A stretch of DNA of 64,000 bases from Pieris napi (taxonomy: Eukaryota > Arthropoda > Insecta > Lepidoptera > Pieridae). Below, in pieces: positions 34,801-46,800 of this stretch. Position 1 is the first letter of the stretch. Every line of letters starts with the position of its first letter. The notes below the pieces were generated by a model. It made no database searches and was not told the origin of the DNA. It was given only the letters and a program-made list of their open reading frames with translations. Position numbers and translations under genes: made by a program. The DNA lies in contig NC_062252.1 in assembly GCF_905475465.1 (NCBI RefSeq), positions 310,001 to 374,000 on the forward strand, in the 5' to 3' direction.

Positions 34801-37800
34801 ATTAGTTGAGCATAATTGTTTGTACCGTAAGCATTCCCTCGTAGCTGTCACCATCAATTGTGAGGTCAGTCCTTAGTTCCTGTCCGTGTCGTTACGAATA
34901 TCTATAGCGATCTCTTTAAATGGTAGGACTGAAAATGAATAGAGTAATTTAGGTACGTAAAAACATTGTTAGACGAATTAAACAATTAAAGTACAGTTAT
35001 ACTGTTGGTTGACCTTTAGAAATATAAACTACTTCTTATCCCTTAAGGATAACAACATATCCTTTCTAAAACATCTTTTCATCAGTAGGTATCTGATTGT
35101 CCTGCCTGTTACATGTGTGATGTTTGAGAGCAGAAATAAAAGTAAAAGCTTATAAAAGTGCTAAAAAAAACAATATTAAAACAATTTCAAAAATAGTCAA
35201 ATACACGAGGAGACTCTTATTATTTAGATGGCAATCTCTAGAGAATTTATTTGTAACGTTGTCTTCAAATCACATAAAGTATTTTTTCTATTATACGTGT
35301 GATGTCAGAACGAGTCACCAGTAAAGTAAAACGTAGATAAACTACTGAGCTTCACAATATTGTTATAACTGACTTATCCAGCACGCATTCATGATTCTCA
35401 TTAAAAGTTTTGCGAACGAGTACCAGTTAACTATTGTAGTTTCGTATCGTATTATTTTACACGCTCGTTTACTGCTAGTAATTACGACCGTAACCTACAT
35501 ATGTTACGTCACAAATAAGTTCATTTAGCTTTTTTAACGGAATTACCACGAATATGGTAATTATAGTACTGGTAAAGTAGTTACGCTCGCGATTTCGGAA
35601 ACACAAAGGAGGAAACACTTGGTCTGCGACATAATCAGTTCCAAATATCGTCTAGAGGAGAATGAAGATTCATTTGTATGGTCGTGCCGTTGACTGCGCA
35701 AGAGTTAAAATAAAAAGAAACACCTGAGGTTCGTTCTTTTTAGTATAAATAAAAAAGAAAAGTGGTCTAAATTGTGCGAAAGCGTAAGAAACTAAAGCGC
35801 GTAAACACGATAGATTTTTAGAGGCATTCGAAAAATGCATTTCTGATTCAGTGTTTATAAAAGCGTAATTCGAATGTATTTTAACAATTTAGTACATTTT
35901 AAAAATTTGTTTGTGACGTAACTTTGATTAAATTAAATCGAGATAAATTAGGTACTATTCAAAGAACTTAAACACGTATGATACGTGGGAGCAAGTCCAG
36001 AATAATACAATTTAAATAGACATAAAAGTGTCAAGACTATGAGGGTGCACTCGCTAAGGTCAGATCCATCAGTGATTCACTGTATGGTCACAGCTTAGAA
36101 TATTTGTAGTTGAGAAACTGTGAATATTGTTAAATTATCTCACATATATATAAAGGATACGTTGTTAGGTACGAGGATGTTATGATCGATTTTAAGTAAA
36201 TTAAATTCAGATTTTGCTCATTTGCATGATTTTATATACAAGTGAAGCCATAGGCGTTCATGTAAATTCCAACGTTGACATTGATTAAATAGACACAGTA
36301 GTACATTTATTTTTATAATTAATTCGATAAATAAGCGACGGTACTGCACTACTAGTCCTTTTAGCAATCTATATATTAGAGCTTCTGTTGTACAAGTAAC
36401 ACAAGCGTTTCGTAATGAGAGTCATTTCTATAATAGAAATAGAGTACATGCAACACTCTGTGGCCAATCTCAATTTAGCGCAGTTGACGCGTCGCCATTC
36501 ACTTTGATTACTGTCAAGAGCGAGTACACTACAGTGGTGCTACATACAATAGCCATATGCGATGAGCTCAAGGGATTCGCAGCTTTCTGTATTTGGTATT
36601 AAGAAGGATTTTACCTCGTAATTGATAGAGCATCAATAGTGAGCTTTATGGATTTTCGTTTTTCACCTTTGTTACAGTTTTTGCTGTGTATTTTTTTCTA
36701 TTGAAACTTAGCTGTCTTTTTTCAGCTATAAAAACGAAATGCTCCATTTTTCTCAATTGTAGCTGAATGCAACATATCGTCCATTAATATTAGATATTAA
36801 AAGGTGTGACTTTTATTATGATTAAAAGAGTGTTTGGCATGAAAAGAATTGAATTGTATAACTGAGTAGCCATTCGAACATTTTTAACTTTAAATACGTG
36901 TGGTTCTTATGGCTTCAGCGTGCGACTCTCATCCCTGAGGTTGTAGGTTCGACTGTGCACTAATGGATATTCTTTCTATGTGCGCATTTAACATACGCTC
37001 GAACGGTGAAGGAAAACATCATGAGAAAACCGGCTTGCCTTAGAACCAAGCGTGTGTCACCCAGCAGGCTATTTGCTTATTAGATTGACAAATGAAACAG
37101 ATACAGAAATCTGAGGCCCAGACCTAAAAAGGTTGTAGCGCTACTGATTTTTTTAAAACATTAAATACGGAGGCCATCATCTTCCATTCACGCGCTCAAT
37201 GTGACAAACAAAACTTCAACATTACTAGATGTTGCGCTTGTCAAAATTGTTTCTGCGTTTATGAATCATTTACGATAATCAATTGTTATATAAAATATAT
37301 TATTATCCAATATATTCTTACAAGAAGGTGATTTTGTAAGCAAACTAGATGTAGGGTTACAAAATCTATAAAATAAAAACTAACAAAAGCAGAATAATAG
37401 GTCAACGACATAAACGGGTTGAGGTTTTTGCTTGAAAGAAAATGTTGAGAGTTTCTTGAGATTCAGGGAGCTCGTATTGTATTTATATCTTGATTGTAGA
37501 TTAAAATTAATATATTCTTCTGCCTGACCTGGTTATAGCAGTGCTATAGTTCGGTAAAGATATATTTACAAGGTTCTAATATACAGATATAGCTTTTGAC
37601 TTTACCTAATTGTTCTTTCGTACTTTGAGGAGTCAATTGCTCCTGAATTTCACCTTCAATACTCTGATGACAATTGGACCATTTAGAAAGTACACCGTTT
37701 CAAAAGATTTTGTCAATATCGTTTAGTTATTAGATATATATAGATCAAGATCGTAGGAGAGCTTAACGAAAAAGGTCCTTGAAATAGTTAGATAAATTAA

Positions 37801-40800
37801 TAGTAAATATATGTAGTTATGTATACTACTTACTCAGTTCACTGGCGAAGCGACCCAAAGTGAACCTTGGCCCCCGAAACTAGAGAATCGGGCACTTGGA
37901 GCCGTCTTTCCAGCAATTCCTGTTGACGGGTCGGCGGCCGGTCGGTTGTAGTAATGTATATTTCAAGGGAAAATTGTGATTTTAATATTATTATCTGTTA
38001 ACTCGTATCCTCAGAATAGTTGTGGATCATAGTCACTTTCGCATTTGAAATTTTAGCTTGGACTTTTAGATAGGCAATTAGAAATCCACTTCCTTGTACA
38101 AAATAACTTCCGTAGGTAATAATGTTGGGCAATCTATGCCCATTGTACGTTTTTTATTTCAGTTTCCTTTGATTAGACAGATTGCAGTGAATTCTTCTTG
38201 TAATAATAGTAGTTATTTAATTTCGCTGATTTAGTCACTAATATTTAGTTTTAGGTGCTATAGTATAGTATAGTAAATAGTAAAAAGAACAAAAGTATCC
38301 TGTAAATTTCTTTTTAGTCACAATATTTTTTGTACGTTAAAATGTTTTATTATAAATTAAATCTGCCACACATAATTGCACACATATGTATATGCGAACA
38401 TTAGATTGTACCACAATAACATTTTTGTACCATATTCTTGGAAATAGATTGTTAATATTATTATATATAGTTAAAATAGTCATGTAGGATATTGGCTAAT
38501 GGCAAAGTAATAACGGCACATAGAAACGAAATACGTAACGGAACTTGATAATACTACTATGTAACTAATATCGACAGTCTGATTAACAATTGTATGAGCT
38601 GATAAATTTAAAATAACTGGTTTATCAGAATAAAGCAAGCAACGGTACGTATGAACTAATTAGGAGCCCTTATTATAAATGGTGTTTGCCCTTATCGCAT
38701 CGAAAACAGTTATTGATGGAGTAACTTAGGGAAAAACCACATATTATTATTCCGTTTGCAGGGATTATATAGGTTCAAAGATTTTTAAATTTTGAGAGCC
38801 GTTAAAATAGTTTTTATACAACTTTAATATTGTATGTACAGTTAATTTTATATGTGTAGATTTCCATCTTATTAAGCTTTTTTGTATCCGGCCCCAACAA
38901 GTTTTGTTCAATATTGTAACGGTTGGCTCAAGTTCAATAACCACTTCGATTTTTTTAAATATAATTATAACGTAATAGAAGTTACGTGTTTTTTACGATA
39001 CTTCGTTTTACGATAATTTCTAGTATTTTTCAAGTGAAAGTTAATTAGTTAATTTTTATTATAACAATTTATTATATCTTATTTATTATTATACTTGCCT
39101 TTCTAGCGAGATCCTCCTACGATTTTTTAAATGGTTTTACTCCGGAGAAGATAATATTCAGCCATTTTTAATAACTTAGGGATTAGAACTTTTAGAAATG
39201 AAGAGACATTTTTTAACCCTTTTATTTATTTTCAGTTCCGTCCGCTCCGCAAAACCTCACAGCGAATAGAGTTATATCAGACGAAATACATCTGTCATGG
39301 GCCCCGCCATCCGAATACACAGTACACATTTTGGATTCCACCGTAGATCGAACCACAAAACACGACGAGTTGCAAGTCATACCCAGAACTCAGGCCGATG
39401 CCCCAATAGAAGAGCCGCAACCAGAAAAACTCAAAGACTATGCGTACACACTATACAACAACGACAGGCTCAAATACAACGATGACTTCGCATCAGACGA
39501 CTATAGAAATAAGAGAGACATAAGATCACACAGACACAGAAAACGAAGGCAGGATAACGTAACTCATGAGAAAATTGAGGTTGAAACTCACCAAGCTTTT
39601 GAATTACCAATCGAAGTTGTCAAGAAGTCACCTCCGGCTAAAATTGATATAACTCAAATAGCGTACGTCCTGTATTACGAAGAAGGTGTCGCTATTCGGA
39701 AAGGGTCCAGCGATTCAATATTCGTAGCTGGTGTTCCGACGTCGGACGAGATTAAACGACGGAATGTGTTTAGAAGCGATCTTGGTATGGAGGATTATTT
39801 AAATGCGACGAAGAATCTTACGCTGTTGAATACGTCCGGTGTTCCCACTAAAGTTGTTGGGTTTCGATTGAAGAATTTGAGTAAGTAATTTATGATGTTG
39901 TATGGGCAAGTAATAAAACTAATTGGAGGCGTGAGAGTTTCAGAAGCCTCTGTTACAATTATAGTATTCATACAAGGTTTTATTAGTGTCAAGAATCAGG
40001 TTTTGCATGTCGAATCAAACAGGAGTCTGTCAATTTAAATAGTGATATTATGCACACAGACGAGATTTGTATTTTGATTACTATAACTTTAAAAAACTTA
40101 ATTAATATAATTCCTTATGTGAAGATAGGAATCTGAATGTAAGTTTTTTCTCCAGAGGCCTTCACTCCATACAAGATATGGGTCCGTGCGTTCTACAACT
40201 TCCAACTGACTGGAGTCAAGTCTCAAGATCTCCTTCAACGCTTGGGTCCCCAGTCGACTCCGCTGTATGTCCTATCTGATGTGAATCCACCCTCAGCGCC
40301 CATTATACTAAATCTTACGTGTGATTTACCAAATGGTAAGTATTTACTATTTATCAAACGACGCAACCTGTATTACAGTTTTCTTTTGAATTAATTAGTC
40401 TGGAAGAAACAGCTTTTAGCAATAAGAAAGCCCACATCTTTTGCCTTCATTTATTTATTTTTCTCCTGTTTTGTGTTATTGTGATATAAATTAAGTGTTT
40501 TTATTATTTATACTATTTATTTGTGACGCTTAGTTAGATAAATACTTTCAAATTATAAAAATAATGTTTACATACAGAATATTAATGCGTTTAATTAGAT
40601 TGCTGACCAATTTCACTCCCAAGTAATGGCAACTATGATAATATGATTGATATACATATATATGTCGTGGGCTTATCGTTAGATTGGCCAGATCGAGATA
40701 TGCCCAGGCAGAACGTGATACTCCGGCACATCATGATCTGGCCATCCAACACAGGGCATATCGTTCAACACTTAACGTTTGGCGATTTGGCCAGAGATAC

Positions 40801-43800
40801 TTTAGGCATATCGATTATGTAGGGTGTCCAAGGTTTTAGCAAATAAAAATAAAGTTAAGAATTAAAATGTTTATTAAAATTGAAAATAATTATTGTTATG
40901 AAGCTCTAACTTAACATTATTTTTTAAAATTCCAAATGTGGCACATAGAATCACAGTTCTTTGGAGAGAAAATAACAAAACGCCTATTTGAGGCAAATAA
41001 AATATGTAAATAAACAGTAAGGTTTAATAAAATGTTAACACAGCCATCACGTAGAAAACGGCACGTACGAGCAACAGCTAGAATTAAATGAAAATGTTAA
41101 AAAATAATGAATAACATTAAAAATGAGTTATTTAAATAATAAAGTGTAACTAAATAATCAGACTCATTAATCAGTTGAAAACAAACTTATATTAATAGGA
41201 ACGTCAAATAGTTTTTCAAAGAATAGTTACCTATTATTTGTTATTAAATATGACAAACATTAATAACATCGTCAAAAAATTCTAAAAATGGCACATTCAA
41301 TCACAGCCCTTTGGTAATAAAATAAGATAACAAACCAAACGTTCGTAACATTTAAATACCTAAAAAATCTTTAGAAATAGGTAATACAACCCGACAACCG
41401 CCATGCAGAAAGAGAAATTAAATTAAAAAATGTTTATAAACATTAAATAGGTACCTACTTAAAAAATGTTCCTCAATCAGACTAACAACAGACTTAATCA
41501 GTTGAAAATAAACTTTGTATTGAATATTAAAGGAAAGTCAAATATTTTTTGAGATATCTATCATTTGTTGATGCATGATATACTTTGATGACATTTTGAA
41601 GTGCAGAGAACATTATTCTTATAACATGCACACCTTTTGGTGTGACATTGATTTCTGGCAGGCCTGCAGGAGCATTTCTGGAAACCTTGACCTCCAAACA
41701 TGGACTGACATGTGACTGCATGACGCAATGTTATAAATGATTCAGAAATGTCTCCATTATAATCTTTGGCTGAAATTTGTAATTCTTGTCTCGGGAACCA
41801 GTTTTTTATTGTTCCAGAAGTAGTACCAATTTTAAATACATCATTCCTAATGTCAACAATTTTACCTGCGATGTTCTTGGTATCAAGTGGCCAACGATCA
41901 AATTTTGGAACATTTATCAAGACGCTATTACCAACTTCTAATAACGGAAGCTTTTTGACTGTTTGGTCAATCATTTTTTCTGCAGCCCGTTTGGTACCTT
42001 TAAGAGTTTGTGCTCTTTCTTTTGCAATGTCTTGTTCTCTTTTGCATATGAAACATAAAATCTGAGACCCGTAACCTTCTTCACCGTCAGTGAGACCACA
42101 TATAACGTGAACTGGTTTAAAGCACGATCTACAACTATGAGCTCCAGTTGTTTCTTTGGTACAAACCAAACAAATCTGCGTATTGCAGTCGGCTTTCTTA
42201 GTCGTTAGTGACGTGTCGCTACTGGCTGAAACCCCTTGAATTGAAACGACAAAAACATCTTTGCTAGTAGAAGCTCTGTTAACAGTTTGCAAAGCTAAAT
42301 CTTCTATACAGGACGTATCATTTCTGGGTGAACAATTAGTTGCTTCAAGTTTTTGTTCGGCGGTTTCAATATTTTCTATTTTCAGATCTTGATTGGCAAG
42401 CGCCGTTGCCGAATTTACACTTGTTAGGACGTTCTGTACACTTAATGCTTTAGGAACATTTATTTCGGCCGAAACCATCTCAACATCAAGCGTTAGTGCT
42501 TTACTACTTAAGCCATCAACATTTGTCCCTTCAGGCAAGATTATCTCCATCGAGGTTGTCGTAATATTCTTCTTTTCAGTTTCAATAGATGAAATAACAC
42601 TGTCTGCGATATTGGCAGGCGCCGGTGCCGCATTTATACATGTTGGGGCATCCTGTACACTTAATGCTTCAGAAATATTCACTTTGGCCGAAACCATCTC
42701 ATCATCAAGCGTTAGTGCTTTACTACTTAAGCCATCAACATTTGTCCCTTCAGGCAAGATTATCTCCATCGAGGTTGTCGTAGTATTCTTCTTTTCAGTT
42801 TGAATAGATGAAATAACACTGTCCGGGATATTAGTACCTTTCAGTAATGTTTTGGGGTCAGAACCGAACAAGGCACGATAGGGTGATCTACCAATTATAC
42901 GATGAAAAGATGAATTTTTATAATACTGTACGAAGTAGCAACCCACAGACCAATTAGCAGAATCATTATCTTTCATCCAACAACGCAACATGTTTTCTAC
43001 GTCTTGGTTGCTACGTTCGACGCTTCCTTGCGTTTGAGGACGTCTAGGGCCTCCATGAACGATCTTGCATTCTGGCCACAACTGCACAAGTTCTTCAATG
43101 ACATGAGCTGTAAACTCTTTCCCATTATCAGATTGTAAAATTAATGGTGCACCAAACTCCAAAAATATTTTAAATAGTTCAAACGCCACCTCCACAGCCC
43201 TCTTAGATTTCAATGGCCTCAAGTGTAGAAACTTGGTAGCATGGTCCTGATAATTCATTAACCACTTGTATTCCCCGTCCGGAGCTGATTGTAAATCAAT
43301 AAGGTCTACCTGACCTCGTGAGTTGAAATCTGGTGATATAATTGGTTTTGTCACTATACCTTTTTTTGGCATGGAACGTTTCATTTCACACACTGCACAC
43401 AATTTAATGTATATTTCTATAGCTTTTTTCGGTATGTGAAATTTGTTTTTAATACTATATATCATTTTTTCTCTGCCACCATGCCCAACAGCTTTGTGAA
43501 CTTCTGTTAATATATCAAAATATTCATCTACGGCGACTATGCGCACTGTAGGATCATCGGCAGTTTTTCTTTTGAAAATTAAGTAATCTTTGTCAGAAGT
43601 TTCCATGACATCATATTTTGCACTCCAATAATAGTCCGAAGAGACCCGCTGCATGGTCACCCTACTTCTTTTTATTTGTTCAATAACCTAAAAAATAAAA
43701 TGGAACTTTAGCGTACAAACATTAGTTACTTAATCAATCTAAGAATTTTAATACATAATGACATGAGAGAAACGCATCACCTACACATTATTATGCAAAA

Positions 43801-46800
43801 ATAAACACTTGTTTATCAACTAAATACTAACCTCTAAAATACGTTGAGAAGTCCATGGTTTTTTTACATTGTGCGAAGAATCTTTATGTCCCTCATAGAA
43901 ATCAAGTAACTGATGGTAATATTGTTCTTTAAATGCACTTTTTGTTTCGTTTTCACTGTTCATTTTGATAATATCAACACCACATTCACTTGTTTGTAAC
44001 GCCGCCATCTTCCGCTCGCGTAAACAAAGCCGAGCGCGCGAAGACAGCGCCACTATCGGCGCGAAATGCAACTATTTCACGATCCGCCGTGTTGTTAGCT
44101 CGGAATATCGACAAATACGTTATTCTCGTCGATCTGCCCAACCTTTTACTTGGCGCATCGCGATATGCCCGGCCGAATCATGATGTGCCGGCGTTTCAAG
44201 AAGTGCCCGGGCATATCTCGATCTGGCCAATCTAACGATAAGCCCACGACATATATAATAATGTTTCAAAATAAAAATATAGAATCGGTAACACTCCCGA
44301 ATCCTGTATTCAGAACATGTAAAAGTAAACTCATATATCATTTTTAAAACAGCAAATAATTGTTAGTCTAAGAAAAACATTTTCAAAAATTTTGTAGTTT
44401 TGATATCTATAACTGTTTACCCAGGCATACTTTACCTCCAATGGCGTCAACCCCTGGAGTACAATAACTCCCTGGATCTGTATGTGGTGACCCTCAGGAA
44501 GTTACCCGAGCAACAGCCTCGCACGAGACTCAAGTTACCCACCAACAAGGATGATATTGAGACCACGATCAGTGTTGTGAGTATCAGTGTCTACTTTGTC
44601 TTCACAAAATATGTACGAGAGAATATATTTGACTTACACTTAGTATCAAAATCCAGAAATTACAAGAGCACATAATGATATGAGAAATGTAAATAGGGAA
44701 TAATGAATTAATGATTAATAAAACTACTAATCGACAAAGTAAACGTAATATGACATTTTTTTTACTTAGACCCATCTAAGTAAAACAATGTCATATTAGA
44801 AAAATATTAGCTTTAGTGCACTGAGACAAGGGAAACTAACATTCATGTAAAGCCTACTTATACTGATATATTTTTCCCTATACGCGCTAACTTATGCCAA
44901 ATTGGTGTAAAGATTCTTAAACTGATCACGAAATGCTAAAGATTTACAAAAGGAAAAAACAATAAAAATACATTTAACTAAGTAATTCCTAATTCGGCTG
45001 TGTTGTGTGATGGTGTAAAATTGAGTGTTTGTATGAGAGGTGATTTAGCGCTATGGATATTTACTGATATTCTAAAACTATGTTTTCCTATACTTTTTAA
45101 CTATATTTTAACTATACTTTTTACGTTCTCTTATTGTGAATAGGGGAGCGTACAGACAAAACTATAAAATGAATTGTAGCACGCGTAGTTCCACCCTAAG
45201 AAAGATAAAGCATACTTACTCGTGTAATCGGATTAGACAGTTTGCCGTCAATTTACATGTTCAATGCTCCGTGAAATGTCTACATTAAGGAAAAACTTTT
45301 ATGGTAATTTGATGACGAGTTGACACGCTTTTTACCGGATTGAAAGAGTCGACGGTTCAAAGACTTTAAACTGAATAATAGATGTGATTTTGTAAGGTAA
45401 ACTCAACTGACAAAAACAAATTAATAACAAAGTAGTCGTGAATTTACTTTTGTTGCCGTGGTGCAAATTCTAATGATTGTTCTTGAAAAACATATTACTC
45501 GTTGCCCAATTATAGATTTTATCACTTGAGATGGACATACCACGGAAAGGCTGTGTACCGTGAAGTCGTTAGCTAAACGAAAGGGCTAGGTCAGATCAAT
45601 TAAACAATTTAAATATCTACCGACGATAAAATATGGTTGAATAAGCGATCACATAGATATTTTTCATTAAGTAACCACAATACAATCAATACTTCCATTT
45701 TGCAGAATGTGCAGCTATGGAACGTAACACAGTACGAAGTGAAGATCTACGCGGTGACGCTGTCAGTCGCGCGTCCGGACACTTTCATCAATGGCACTGA
45801 ATCACCGCCAGAGGTAAAATTAATGTAAACAGTATTATTTTACCTTATTGTTTTAAGGTCTTATCAGTCCTGTTTATAATGTTTATAAATATAATTGTAA
45901 ATAGAACTGGGGTCTAACGGATTATGGTTAAACTACAAGATTAATATTATACACATTTTTCTTATTTTATTTAGCATAACATTATAGAAATAATAAAATT
46001 GATTCTTATTTTATAGCAAGTATCGAGTGAGTGGTGTACTGCCCATTCTGAAGCCATGTCTCCCGAGGTGGGAAAGGCTATGCGCGGGGCTAATGCGTCC
46101 GTGGCACTACTCGCAGCCGCCCTCATGACAGTGTTAGCTGCCGGTACTGCTGGCGTGCTTTATTGGAGGTAAAACTGTTTTACTTTGACTAGTTTCCGAT
46201 AAAAGGGAACCGACGAGTATTCATTTGTCCCATACTCCAAATTATTAATTAATAATCTGAATCTGAATAACGTTAAACTAAGGTATGATACTTTGTATCA
46301 GATGCAGAACTCGTCTCAGCAAATGCATAAGTGCTGCTTACAATTACTTGGAGGAAGGGGGCGAAAGGGCAGCTCGGGCCCCACTCAATACTTATAAGAA
46401 ACCAGGTATGTATAGACTTTGGCTATAGGATTTAATACTTATGGAATGTTTAGTTCTTATGCTTCTTTATTTTTCCATACCTAATGTAGCCCTTTTATAT
46501 ATAAGACCGGTAATTGTTCGTGTAAAAGACCTGCGTTTTTATTGCCTATGTACGGAAATCGAAGGAAATTGGTTACCATTTTATCGAATTCAAAAGAACA
46601 CCAGGGGAAAGTATTCTTACAACTGTAACTTAAAAAAAAAATCGTAACCATGATACTACATACAGAACATCGAGACGACCTAACTCGAGACATATTTTTT
46701 CGTGTGTTTACATGTAAAACTCAAGGGTTAGGTTCCACACGAACTCAAAATTAAACAAAAATGCCTTTATAAAAAAGGTAAGTTCTTAAAATAATTATAT

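Larger units (their letters stand above)
40663..44251 (-). mobile_element. Ginger-like DNA transposon, apparently complete (3,589 bp)
   Basis: Terminal inverted repeats of about 43 bp match almost exactly: the left end starts TGTCGTGGGCTTATCGTTAG and the right end closes with the reverse complement CTAACGATAAGCCCACGACA. They continue into shared subterminal motifs (GATATGCCC, CCGGCACATCATGAT). TATA (up to TATATA) flanks both sides and would be the target-site duplication, though the TA-rich site makes its length ambiguous. The element carries one two-exon transposase gene on the minus strand. Integrase-like transposase plus TGT ends suits the Ginger group. It sits in intron 3 of the Ptp99A ortholog, antisense to the host gene. 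Confidence 0.8.

Noticed and set aside
42393..42803. 136-codon plus-strand open frame with apparent repeats
   Set aside because: Antisense shadow of the transposase tandem repeat; the minus strand carries the long uninterrupted frame with catalytic motifs.
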